DNA of 38,083 nt, from the NCBI GenBank assembly GCA_039030555.1, contig JBCCDY010000033.1:1-38083 (forward strand). The letters are read 5' to 3'. The translations under genes were made by a program, and so were the position numbers. How positions within the stretch are numbered: position 1 is the first letter of the stretch; each line of letters begins with the position of its first letter. This DNA is from JBCCDY01 sp039030555. GTDB lineage: Bacteria; Bacteroidota; Bacteroidia; Cytophagales; Cyclobacteriaceae. Under the pieces are notes generated by a model. That model worked only from the letters and a program-made list of their open reading frames with translations, was not told the DNA's origin and made no database searches. Shown one piece after another: positions 26,736 through 34,805 of the stretch.

Positions 26736-27775
26736 TGGAAAAGTCATTACTGAGGAGAAAACATGAACTGGCAAGGGCGAATAGACAGGTTGAAATTCTA
26801 AGTAATACTGATACTATTCCCGAGTTTGGGGAGAAAATATCGGGTATTGGTATGCCTAAGTTGATATCGACCGGAATAGAAATATTTCAGGTCAACGTAG
26901 GTAAAATGTGCAATCAGGTTTGCAAGCACTGTCATGTTGATGCCGGTCCTGACCGGAAAGAGATCATGACCCGTGAAACCATGCGGTTGTGCCTTGATGC
27001 GATTAAAGGAACAGATATTCAGACCGTTGACCTTACCGGGGGAGCTCCTGAAATGAACCCAGACTTCAGATGGTTTGTAGAGGAGATCACAAAATTAGGG
27101 AAGAGGGTGATTGTAAGATGTAACCTCACGATTATTCTTGCTAACCCTAAATACAACGATCTACCAAAATTCTTTAAGAAGCATAAAGTCAATGTAGTAT
27201 CTTCCCTACCCTACTTCACAGCCAGGCGTACCGACGCACAACGTGGTGATGGTGTATTCGAAAAATCGATTAAAGCGTTACAGATGCTTAATGAAGTGGG
27301 CTACGGAAAAGATGATCCTGAATTACAACTGGATCTGGTTTACAATCCTACAGGTGCATTTCTTCCAGGGGATCAGGCCGGTCTGGAAATTGAGTTCAAA
27401 AAGAAACTTGATTCATTATACGGAATCAAGTTTAACAATCTGTTTGCCATTACCAATATCCCGGTAAGCAGGTTTCTGGATTATCTTATCCAGAGTGATA
27501 ACTATGAAAGCTATATGGAAGAATTAGTCAATGCTTTTAACCCTTCTGCGGCACAAAATGTGATGTGCAGAAGCACCTTAAGTGTTGGTTGGGATGGTCA
27601 TCTGTACGATTGCGATTTTAACCAAATGCTCGACCTGAAAATCAATCATGGCCTCCCATCACACATCAAAGATTTCGATCTTAAAAAACTAAACGACAGA
27701 GAAATAATTATTAATCGCCACTGCTTTGGGTGTACTGCCGGTGCAGGATCTAGTTGTGGCGGAACAACAGCATAA
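26735..27775 (+). CDS. arsS: arsenosugar biosynthesis radical SAM protein ArsS
   Basis: A 346-residue radical SAM enzyme that joins the adenosyl moiety of SAM to methylated arsenic on the route to oxo-arsenosugars. The cluster motif is C59-x3-C63-x2-C66 (CNQVCKHC) and a TGGAPE-like DLTGGAPEMNP follows. The C-terminal cysteine-rich tail has C330, C333 and C341 (HCFGCTAGAGSSCGG). In some relatives one of these positions is selenocysteine; here all are ordinary Cys codons. It overlaps the AhpD-like gene by one base and is followed by arsM after 9 bases. Confidence 0.94.
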   Translation: MEKSLLRRKHELARANRQVEILSNTDTIPEFGEKISGIGMPKLISTGIEIFQVNVGKMCNQVCKHCHVDAGPDRKEIMTRETMRLCLDAIKGTDIQTVDLTGGAPEMNPDFRWFVEEITKLGKRVIVRCNLTIILANPKYNDLPKFFKKHKVNVVSSLPYFTARRTDAQRGDGVFEKSIKALQMLNEVGYGKDDPELQLDLVYNPTGAFLPGDQAGLEIEFKKKLDSLYGIKFNNLFAITNIPVSRFLDYLIQSDNYESYMEELVNAFNPSAAQNVMCRSTLSVGWDGHLYDCDFNQMLDLKINHGLPSHIKDFDLKKLNDREIIINRHCFGCTAGAGSSCGGTTA

Positions 27776-27784
27776 AAAACAAAT

Positions 27785-28756
27785 ATGGAAACGACTTATT
27801 TAGATACAACAAAAGATATTTATAAAAAAGCAGCAGAAACTCCGGATGTCGGACTTTGCTGTACAACAACGCCAATCTGGGCATTCCCGGGTCTGGAAAT
27901 TCCCAAAATTATGCAGGAGATGAATTACGGTTGCGGAAGTACTGTTCATCCCCGTGATCTGATCAATAACCCAAAGATCCTTTACGTGGGCGTTGGTGGT
28001 GGAATGGAACTGTTACAGTTCTCTTACTTTAGCAGACAGACTCAGGGGGTTGTTGGTATTGATGTAGTGGATGAAATGCTTGAGGCCTGCGGAAAAAATT
28101 TTAAAGAAGCAGAAGCTCAGAATGAGTGGTTCAAACAAGAGTTCGTAGACTTAAGAAAAGGCGATGCTTTGAACTTACCGGTAGAAGATAACTCTATTGA
28201 CGTGGCAGCTCAAAACTGTTTGTTCAATATTTTTCATGAGGAAGACCTCAAGAAAGCTCTTTCCGAAATGTACCGGATTCTAAAACCGCATGGAAGACTA
28301 GTATTGTCCGATCCGATCAGCGAAAGTGCAATGCCAGAGCATATTAAGAATGATCCTGAATTAAGAGGCCTCTGCCTAAGTGGCGCACTACCACTTAACG
28401 AGTATGTAAAGATGATTACGGACATTGGCTTTGGCACCGTTGAGATCAGGGCAAAAAGACCATACAGAATCCTGACTCCTAAAAAATACAATATCGATCA
28501 GCCCATCTTCATTGAAAGCGTTGAAGTCTGTGCCATTAAAGACCCTATGCCTGAAGATGGTCCATGTGTTTTCACAGGAAAAACAGCTATATATACAGGA
28601 GGTGAAGAATATTTCGATGATCTTAAAGGCCATATTCTAATGCACAATCAACCCCTTGCGGTCTGTGATAAAACAGCCGGAAATCTTTCCGATCTTGGTG
28701 AGAACATCTACGTTTCGGAGAGCACTTATTTCTATGATGGTGGAGGTTGCTGCTAG
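27785..28756 (+). CDS. arsM: arsenosugar biosynthesis arsenite methyltransferase ArsM
   Basis: A 323-residue SAM-dependent methyltransferase. The glycine-rich SAM site is VGVGGGMELLQFS (about residue 67), and the AQNCLFNIFHEEDLKKAL region follows. Cysteines placed for trivalent arsenic binding are C25/C26, C50 and the C-terminal GGGCC pair. It methylates arsenite to the methylated intermediates used by ArsS. It is the last gene of the arsenosugar set. Confidence 0.94.
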   Translation: METTYLDTTKDIYKKAAETPDVGLCCTTTPIWAFPGLEIPKIMQEMNYGCGSTVHPRDLINNPKILYVGVGGGMELLQFSYFSRQTQGVVGIDVVDEMLEACGKNFKEAEAQNEWFKQEFVDLRKGDALNLPVEDNSIDVAAQNCLFNIFHEEDLKKALSEMYRILKPHGRLVLSDPISESAMPEHIKNDPELRGLCLSGALPLNEYVKMITDIGFGTVEIRAKRPYRILTPKKYNIDQPIFIESVEVCAIKDPMPEDGPCVFTGKTAIYTGGEEYFDDLKGHILMHNQPLAVCDKTAGNLSDLGENIYVSESTYFYDGGGCC

Positions 28757-28820
28757 GAAAGTGAATTGAGCCTGCTATTTGGTGGGCTCTGATTCAAAAC
28801 AGCAATTTTTCTTCAATTTT

Positions 28821-28864
28821 AAAGGTGTTTTTATTTCCTGATGTTTTGGGATAACAGCACCTTT
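28821..28864 (+). terminator. possible terminator after arsM
   Basis: AAAGGTG (28821-28827) pairs with CACCTTT (28858-28864), followed by an AT-rich stretch without a long T-run. A smaller GAGCC/GGCTC hairpin lies at 28768-28789. The 217-bp gap to the next gene holds no other clear gene. Confidence 0.4.
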
Positions 28865-28961
28865 ATTATTTATATTTCTGAGTATATATTAGAAATAAAC
28901 ACCACAAAAGGATGTTTATTGAAATGTTGATGGCCATATAAGAAAACCGACAAAAGAACGT

Positions 28962-28969
28962 TAATTTTG
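28962..28969 (+). promoter_or_regulatory. -7 box near the start of the small exported protein gene
   Basis: TAATTTTG matches TAnnTTTG but has no good -33 partner and stands only 4 bases before the GTG start. It would give a transcript beginning at or after that GTG, so either the box is chance or translation starts later. Confidence 0.3.
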
Positions 28970-28973
28970 AACT

Positions 28974-29360
28974 GTGATTGGTCGAATAAGAAATAGCATT
29001 TTCACGAAATTCCTTTGGGGACTCATGGGACTTTACCTGCTCAATATAAGCGTTGACACAGCAGACCCTAATCCTGAACATATTCCTGAAGACTTATCTT
29101 TCAATGACCAAGAAAGTATAGTGGAAATAGTGGTCGAAAAAGTTATGGGATTTGAAGATGCCATCAAAGAGTATGACGACCATGATACCGAAGACCACAA
29201 CAAGAAGAAGAATGTGAAAACTGACTTGTTGGTTCATGTAAACAAAGCCGAAAAAATTGACGGTAATCATTTCTTCGAAAGAAAAAATACCTTTCCTGAC
29301 TATGAAGTTCGCTTAACAAAAGGCTTCAATGAAATAGCCAGTCCCCCACCCAAAGTTTGA
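28974..29360 (+). CDS. small exported acidic protein upstream of HAEPLYID gene
   Basis: A 128-residue protein from GTG 28974; ATG 29025 is an alternative. A hydrophobic N-terminal segment (about residues 10-26) is followed by DTADPNPEHIPEDLSFNDQE, then an acidic, His-rich part (EYDDHDTEDHNKKK) and a proline tail. I have a general memory of similar small Bacteroidota proteins with a D-P-x-P-E-x-I-P-E-D-L block; no function is known. It precedes the HAEPLYID gene by 78 bases and probably shares its transcript. Confidence 0.6.
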   Translation: MIGRIRNSIFTKFLWGLMGLYLLNISVDTADPNPEHIPEDLSFNDQESIVEIVVEKVMGFEDAIKEYDDHDTEDHNKKKNVKTDLLVHVNKAEKIDGNHFFERKNTFPDYEVRLTKGFNEIASPPPKV

Positions 29361-29438
29361 TTTGTTTTTCCATCTCCACATCACCCTGTAACCAATAGGA
29401 CACGGGGCAATTCTTATTGAATTTAAAACAAATCAAAA

Positions 29439-30299
29439 ATGAACATCAAAAAAATTTTGGTGCTAATCATCGCATTGGTGCCTTCTACATACATTACTGC
29501 TCAGGTTACTGATGCAGAAAAAGACAGTCTGTATATTCAACAAATTGAAGACCACAAAGAACCCGATAAGGTCTTGCATGCCGAACCCTTGTACATTGAC
29601 CTGATACGAGATTTAGGAGCTCGAAAAGGGGAAAAAGAATGGAACTTAGGATTAGGTCTTACGGACAATCTGAAATTCGACTCTTATGAAGGTCTATTTG
29701 AGTATGAATGGGCGCCCATTAACAGGTTGGGTTTAGAAGTCGAACTGCCTTTCACTTTTTATTCACCAGTAAACGGAACAGCAAACGACTCTATTCCATC
29801 CAATCAATTGAATAGTATTAAAATCGCTGCTCAATGGTCATTTTTCGTGAATGAGCCTATGGCTACATCAATGGCCCTTGGATACATAAACGAGTTTGAA
29901 CTTTCAGACTTCAGGAATTTTGGAAAGCCCTTTATTAAAGGAAATGTTTACAATCCTTTCTTGGTTGTTGCAAAGCGTTGGGGCAATAACTTCCATTCAT
30001 TGATTTACACAGGGCCGATGATTGAACAGAGTTTCAGCACCAATAAGTTTCATACGACTTATGACATCAATACCAGTTTTCACTACATGATTTCAGGTAC
30101 ACGGAACTTTATCGGAGTTGAGTTTAATAAAACCATTGACAACGGAGACTTCGATATGACCATGAGACCCCAAATGAGATTAGGAATTGCGGACAATTTG
30201 TTAATTGGAATTGTAGCAGGAATTCCTGTAAGTCGTGAAAATGAGAGATTAAGTTCTTTTGTTCGACTGATTTGGGAACCAGAGCATAAGAAAAAATAA
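29439..30299 (+). CDS. HAEPLYID family outer-membrane-like protein
   Basis: A 286-residue exported protein. A signal peptide ends at about residue 22 (YITAQ). The motif HAEPLYID (about residues 47-54) gives the family its name. The remainder is strand-rich with repeated aromatic-ended segments and a C-terminal strand (SSFVRLIWEPEHKKK), as in small outer-membrane beta-barrels. The function is unknown. It ends 12 bases before the 3' end of the group II intron, and the first cassette-like repeat begins right after its stop. Confidence 0.82.
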   Translation: MNIKKILVLIIALVPSTYITAQVTDAEKDSLYIQQIEDHKEPDKVLHAEPLYIDLIRDLGARKGEKEWNLGLGLTDNLKFDSYEGLFEYEWAPINRLGLEVELPFTFYSPVNGTANDSIPSNQLNSIKIAAQWSFFVNEPMATSMALGYINEFELSDFRNFGKPFIKGNVYNPFLVVAKRWGNNFHSLIYTGPMIEQSFSTNKFHTTYDINTSFHYMISGTRNFIGVEFNKTIDNGDFDMTMRPQMRLGIADNLLIGIVAGIPVSRENERLSSFVRLIWEPEHKKK

Positions 30300-30311
30300 A
30301 TACGGCCACCA

Positions 30312-30395
30312 ATCGAGTAGACGGCCAGTGAGCCTTTAAGCCCACTGGTGCGCCTCTCACACCACCGTAAGTACTGGCCTCGTATACGGCGGTTC
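30312..30395 (-). other. intron domains V and VI
   Basis: Domain V (30361-30395) has the conserved lower stem ACCGCCGTA/TACGGTGGT with one wobble and a small terminal loop. Domain VI (about 30313-30355) is the CCAGTG stem with the branch-site side near the 3' end. The C-terminus of the maturase frame runs into domain V, as in some bacterial intron classes. Confidence 0.75.
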
Positions 30396-31653
30396 ATTAA
30401 GTAATGGAGATACTATAGAATAATATTCGCTTAGGAATTGGTAGCCTCTTTTCTTCAAGCGATACAGTGTAATAGTAGTCCTTAGGATCGGACTTTGAGC
30501 TACTGCCCAGCCTCCCATTCTTGTTCGACTCCATGCATAGGCTTGATCTTGAGGAATGCCTAGTCGGATCAGGTTCTTCCTTTTCCGATCCAATTTCTTC
30601 CAGTCATGCCAGATACAGTGCCTGAGTCTGTTACGTATCCAACCCTTGAATACTTGCCGCACGGAAGTAATTCAGCCAACCTCCTTGGACTTCTTTCAGT
30701 TTTTGGAAACGCTCCTGTAGACTCATCGGTACTGTTTTACTCGTGATCGCTTTCAGAGTTTGTTTGAGTTTATACCAAGCCTTTTTCTCTACTACCAGTT
30801 GATATTTGCCATGCTCGCCCCTTTGATAGGTCGGGACGAAACCGAAACCCAGAACTTGGAACCGAACAGGCTTGCGGATACCGCTTTTCGCTCTGTTGAT
30901 AGGTAGCTTCAACTTGTCCCTCAGGAACTCGTAGATACTATTGCCTATCCTTCGAGCTTCACTTTTGGTCTTAGTATAGATACTAAAATCATCTGCGTAA
31001 CGGACATACTTCACACCCCGATTTTCCAATTCTCTATCTAACTCATGTAACATAATATTAGATAATAGTGGACTCAGTGGACTCCCTTGTGGCATGCCTT
31101 TTCGTCGCTTAGTCAGTTTGCCTCTAATTTGCATCGGAGCTCTTAACCACACTTTGATCAGGCGTAGGGTTGTTGGGCATTTCACCTTGCGATAAAGCAG
31201 TTGGAGAATGATATAATGCTCCACTTCGCCAAAGAAATTCTTCAAGTCAATATCAACAATATGCTGATAACCTTCATGAATGTATTTCTGTGACTGAACG
31301 ACCGCTTGGTGGGCATTCTTTTGTGGTCTAAAACCATAGCTATGGTTCTTGAACTCCAACTCAAACTTCGGGGCTAACACTTGACTAACTGCTTGTTGCA
31401 ACATACGATCGGTGACCGTGGGTAAGCCTAGCTGTCTGGTCTTTCCGTTCCCCTTGGGAATCACTACGCCTAGAATGGGTTGTGATTCGTAACTATCGTT
31501 GAGAATGCTGGTTACTAAAGCGTCTCTGGTATGATCCAGATGATTCCTTAGTTGACCTACAGGCATACCGTCTACTCTTGAAGAACCTCGGTTCTTCTCG
31601 ACTTGTAGGCGTGCCTTTAGCAGATTCTTCCTTGTTACTATTTGCGCTATCAT
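30357..31653 (-). pseudogene. ltrA: group II intron reverse transcriptase/maturase, frameshifted
   Basis: The 5' part (31653-30631, 340 residues) has an intact reverse transcriptase domain: DGMPVGQL, GIPTV-like LGLPTV, YGFRPQKNAH, DIDLKNFF, PQGSPLSPLLSNIMLHELD and catalytic YADD. The maturase (X) domain, with IRNRLRHCIWHDWKK and AWSRTRMGGWAVAQSPIL, is in another frame (to 30357). In relatives about seven codons stand between ASIQG and the GW-x-R-N-R-L-R block; here about 20 bases are missing, shifting the frame to an early stop. There is no HNH endonuclease domain. The intron probably cannot make a full maturase of its own. Confidence 0.85.
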
Positions 31654-32194
31654 TCTATTACTTCTCTGTCCCGCTTGTCATAAGGCTGCTCTCGATATAT
31701 CGGGACGCTCCTCATGTCATTTGGAACTACTTAATGTTCAGTCCTTCACTGAGGTGTGAGGCCTCTGTAGTACTTACAGCTCGTTCCTCTCAGCTAATAT
31801 GACTTCTGCTGACTTCTCAGAATGTATCACGTACAACCCGAGACCTCCCTTGGTAAGGTAAATTGCTTTCTGGCTAACTCTACCGGATCTACATGCTATT
31901 CCTGTCATCGAGATTCGAGCTTCACAATGATGTGCTTGCTTACCCAGAATAACATGCCTCTTATCCGATTCCTATTCGTTAGTTCAGCCATTTGTAGTCC
32001 TGCTTACTTCAGATGTATTGTCACCAATACCACCCTTGCAGCTTTCTAATACTTCCTCTCGACAAGCGTATAGGAGACTCTCACTCCATTAGCTATATTT
32101 ACCATTCAAGGCACACACATTGTATAAGCGTAATGCAGGCTGAAATGCTCAAATTGAGTATTTTGCAATTATTAAAGTTTAGTGCAGGCAGACA

Positions 32195-32842
32195 GTGAAT
32201 TCCTCTGAAAACCCGCACTACGCTTATACTTACCGTTACCATCTATGCACTCCAGACCGTAGATTATTGGAACTCGAAAAACTCAAACAACGGATCTTAA
32301 CAGGAACACCTTCTGAACAAATGGAGGTGGTGGATGAACTTGTTGCATCGAACAACGAGGGAGCTGCCGAACTTTTCATCGAACTTCTTGAATCAACAGA
32401 TCCACAAGTCAGGAACTCGGTCGCTCTGGGAATTTATGAACTTAAGGCACAAACAGCACTTGAACCACTGCTAACAGCAATTTTCAAACCCGAAAATCAC
32501 AACTACAACGGAACTTTGGTTTATGCTCTTGAACAACTGGATTGCACCAACAAATTGAAAGATGTTTTCAGCATTCTGTTTTATGAATCCTATGAAGCTA
32601 AAATGAGCGCCTATGCAATTCTGGATAAGCAAATCTTCGAATTCACCCGAACTGAACTCTTAGAAATACAAGCAATGCGGAATGACCTACTTGCCAACCC
32701 TGAAAAATGTCCTGGCTTCATCTCAGATGACACGAAAGAAATGATTGAAGTTTCGGTCGAAGGCTTTATGGGCTATCTGAACGGAAAAACACAGATGGTA
32801 ACAGACGCTGATCGGGCATATGTCTTAGTGCATTCTGGCTGA
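32195..32842 (+). CDS. HEAT-repeat-like protein, 5' end uncertain
   Basis: An open frame of 215 residues from GTG 32195. The clear protein part begins near RRLLELEKLKQRILTGTP and contains helical pairs typical of HEAT repeats (EQMEVVDELVASNNEGAAELFIELL, cut here as EQMEVVDELVASN then AAELFIELL; QVRNSVALGIYELKAQTALE). No ATG exists before the MEVVDEL segment. The first 20 codons run through the right arm of the attC-like repeat, so they are unlikely to be native. The gene is probably truncated at its N-terminus or starts at TTG 32267. The function is unknown; related proteins act as scaffolds. Confidence 0.6.
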   Translation: MNSSENPHYAYTYRYHLCTPDRRLLELEKLKQRILTGTPSEQMEVVDELVASNNEGAAELFIELLESTDPQVRNSVALGIYELKAQTALEPLLTAIFKPENHNYNGTLVYALEQLDCTNKLKDVFSILFYESYEAKMSAYAILDKQIFEFTRTELLEIQAMRNDLLANPEKCPGFISDDTKEMIEVSVEGFMGYLNGKTQMVTDADRAYVLVHSG

Positions 32843-32860
32843 TTTTAGTGCAACTCGGCC

Positions 32861-32974
32861 GTGAATCTGCCGCTGAGATATGACAGTGCTTTCTACCTTG
32901 TTTTGCTCGCAGGACTATTTGACTTTCAGAACGCAGTGCCATTTGGAACCGTTGTGAGCTTCGGCAGATTTCAC
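32861..32974. repeat. inverted repeat in the gap after the HEAT gene
   Basis: GTGAATCTGCCG (32861-32872) pairs with CGGCAGATTTCAC (32962-32974), 12 matched bases with one bulge and about 89 bases between. An AGCT-CGG/CCG-AGCT hairpin (about 32994-33018) and an ATCAATTT/AAATTGAT hairpin (33071-33096) follow. The 522-bp gap before the IS110 gene has no convincing gene. Confidence 0.45.
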
Positions 32975-33103
32975 TACTTTCGTGTTACTCATTAGCTGCG
33001 GACATATGCCCGATAGCTGGTCGTTGTAGGTAATTGGGGAGATTCGGGCAAGAAATTGAAGGGAAAAGGTATCAATTTCTCCCTTTCCAAATTGATTTCA
33101 GGA

Positions 33104-33169
33104 GCTAACGTTTACAAATCCGATACATTCGATCTATTTTCAAGCGAGCTCTTTGTAAGGTCGGTTAGT
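33104..33169 (+). repeat. attC-like site 2 (66 bp)
   Basis: GCTAAC (33104-33109) plus TACAAA (33113-33118) at the left pair with TTTGTA (33152-33157) and GTTAG (33164-33168) at the right. Two box pairs separated by a short unpaired spacer, total 66 bases, match the size and R''-L''/L'-R' layout of integron attC sites. Orientation fits cassettes reading left to right. The IS110 element begins at or just after its right core. Confidence 0.55.
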
Positions 33170-33179
33170 TATTTGGTAT

Positions 33180-33364
33180 CTCTTCTATGTTTTGAGAAAG
33201 TCCGAGCGTCATTTTGACTGGAATGTAAGAAGCCCCAAGGTCGTATGAGGCTAGTTGATAAAGTTCACTGGTGGTCCGCCAGTTGGCGGAACCCCGTTCT
33301 GTATAATTTTCTCTATCCAAAGATACATTCTCTTAGAGCTCATTTTCACTAAAACTCTAAGAAA
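33180..33364 (+). ncRNA. candidate IS110 bridge RNA region
   Basis: The left non-coding end carries several stems: GGT-CCGCCA/TGGCGG-ACC (33273-33292) and TCTTAGAG/CTCTAAGA (about 33330-33360) directly before the transposase ATG. IS110-group elements transcribe a structured bridge RNA from this location to select donor and target sites. The internal loops were not matched to target sequence here. Confidence 0.4.
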
Positions 33365-34771
33365 ATGAAAAATGAACATGTATCTCTCAAAGTAATTCAC
33401 CCTGCTGCTGCAGGTATTGATGTAGGCAGTCGAGAGCATTTTGTAGCCATTGGTCAAGGGATACAAGATGTTAAGTCTTTTGGCGTGTATGCCGAAGATC
33501 TAAGGGCATTAGCACAGTGGCTTTTTGACAATAAAGTCACTACTGTAGCTATGGAATCCACAGGAGCATACTGGCAAAACTTATTTGTTGAACTGATCAA
33601 CAACGGTTTAGAGGTAGTATTAACCAATGGAAAATTCACTAAAAACATCAACCGAAAGAAAACGGATGTCTTAGACTGTCAGTGGATACAAAAAATGCAT
33701 TCTCTTGGATTGTTGCCTTCTAGTTTTCTTCCAGATCACACTACCGAAAAGCTCAGAACTCTCTGTCGTCACCGTTCCAACATGATCCAGCAAAGAGCTG
33801 ACAATATTCATAAAATGGCCAAGTTCCTCAAATACCTTAACTTCAGACTAGACGTGGTGGTAAGAGACATCACCGGACTGACTGGACTTAAGATTATCGA
33901 AGATATCTGCAATGGCAATCTTGATCCTGAATCTCTGGCAGCACATCGTCACCATAACTGCCGAAAATCAGAAGAAGAGATCGCCAAAGCACTAGTCTCC
34001 AACCAAAGAGAGGACTACCTATTTGGACTCAGGCAAGAGTACGACAGATATCAGTTCTACTCGAACAAAATCCTAGAATGCGATAAAGAGATAGGCATTC
34101 TACTAGATCAAACTATCAGAGCCAAAGACGAAGTAGTTGATGATATCCCTGATGAAAAATACTTCAAAAGACAAAACAAGAATGCACTCAAAGGAGTGGA
34201 CCTCAACATCGTGGCTTTTCAATACTTCGATGGTGTTGACTTACTGGCCATACCTGGAGTCAGTCACGCAACAGTGCTCACAATCATGAGCGAAATAGGA
34301 CAAGGTGGGTTTCACAAGTTCCAAACTGCACAACACTTCTCCTCTTGGCTAAAGCTAGCACCCAACAACAAAATCAGTGGTGGTAGAGTCCTCTCCAACA
34401 GAATACCACAAGGAAGCAACAGACTCAAAATCGCATTGAGAAATGCTGCCAACGCAGTAGGCAATCTTAAAGACTCAGATCTTGGAAAGTTCTTCAAAAA
34501 AATTGCCTTTAAAAAGGGAAGACAAACTGCCATCAATGCTACAGCTAGAAAAATAGCTGTGATCATTTGGAACATGGTCACTAAAAAACAACAATACAAC
34601 CCAACAAATAATTACCTATTTTTAGACCAAAAAAGACGCATCGTCAGCCGAATGAGAAAACAGATATCTGATCTTGGTATTAACCCCGATGAACTAGGCT
34701 TATCCAGAGCCAATCGGGATAAAATAGCAAATGAAATCACACCTGATTTTCAGAAACTTAGATTACGTTAG
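33365..34771 (+). CDS. IS110-family transposase
   Basis: A 468-residue DEDD recombinase. The N-terminal RuvC-like domain has D19 (AAGIDVG), E64 (MESTGAYW) and D101/D104 (KKTDVLDCQWIQ). The C-terminal transposase_20 domain has the LLAIPGVSHATVLTIMSEIG helix-hairpin segment and a G-G-R-V-L-S-N block carrying the likely nucleophilic serine. It appears full length without frame breaks. Its long form (over 450 residues) is one of the larger IS110 types. Confidence 0.94.
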   Translation: MKNEHVSLKVIHPAAAGIDVGSREHFVAIGQGIQDVKSFGVYAEDLRALAQWLFDNKVTTVAMESTGAYWQNLFVELINNGLEVVLTNGKFTKNINRKKTDVLDCQWIQKMHSLGLLPSSFLPDHTTEKLRTLCRHRSNMIQQRADNIHKMAKFLKYLNFRLDVVVRDITGLTGLKIIEDICNGNLDPESLAAHRHHNCRKSEEEIAKALVSNQREDYLFGLRQEYDRYQFYSNKILECDKEIGILLDQTIRAKDEVVDDIPDEKYFKRQNKNALKGVDLNIVAFQYFDGVDLLAIPGVSHATVLTIMSEIGQGGFHKFQTAQHFSSWLKLAPNNKISGGRVLSNRIPQGSNRLKIALRNAANAVGNLKDSDLGKFFKKIAFKKGRQTAINATARKIAVIIWNMVTKKQQYNPTNNYLFLDQKRRIVSRMRKQISDLGINPDELGLSRANRDKIANEITPDFQKLRLR

Positions 34772-34805
34772 TCTGTATTTGACCAACGAACAGGAAAATC
34801 AAATT

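Larger units (their letters stand above)
30312..32116 (-). mobile_element. group II intron, about 1.8 kb
   Basis: The 5' end on the minus strand is GTGTGCC at 32116, matching the GUGYG consensus. The 3' end CTACTCGAT is at 30320-30312. Domain V is a 35-base hairpin at 30361-30395 (GAACCGCCGTA pairing with TACGGTGG), and domain VI a CCAGTG/CACTGG stem at 30325-30348. The ribozyme 5' region (31654-32116) precedes a reverse transcriptase frame. Joining the flanks gives CACCA-AC on the plus strand, restoring an uninterrupted inverted-repeat core. The intron is antisense to the flanking genes. Confidence 0.88.
30301..32229 (+). repeat. attC-like inverted repeat 1, split by the intron
   Basis: The left end GGCCACCA (30304-30311) is separated by the intron from ACATTGTATAAGCG (32117 on). 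The arm at 32122-32139 and the arm at 32212-32229 are reverse complements at 16 of 18 positions, the two differences allowing wobble pairs. Without the intron the element is about 125 bases and starts with CACCAAC right after the HAEPLYID stop, as an attC follows a cassette gene. The right-hand core is not preserved. Confidence 0.55.
33170..34780 (+). mobile_element. IS110-family insertion sequence (ends approximate)
   Basis: An intact DEDD transposase with about 195 non-coding bases upstream and almost none downstream, the layout of the IS110 group whose bridge RNA comes from the left end. No terminal inverted repeats are seen, as expected. GTTAGT occurs both at the left junction (33164-33169) and at the transposase stop near the right junction, so the exact ends cannot be fixed by eye. 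Confidence 0.7.

Noticed and set aside
27720..27775. Selenocysteine in the C-terminal tail of ArsS
   Set aside because: All cysteine positions of the tail are TGC or TGT codons; no in-frame TGA is present.
31578..32198. Plus-strand ORFs of 60-75 codons across the intron 5' region
   Set aside because: They are antisense to the ribozyme and have no protein features; the stretch is explained by intron RNA domains.
32861..32974. Inverted repeat after the HEAT gene as a true attC site
   Set aside because: The arms pair well but no (G/C)CTAAC or GTTAG-type core stands at the ends, so it is listed only as a repeat.
34731..34805. Longer N-terminus for the S41 peptidase starting inside the IS110 gene
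   Set aside because: It would place 25 non-hydrophobic residues before a clean signal peptide; ATG 34806 is the natural start.
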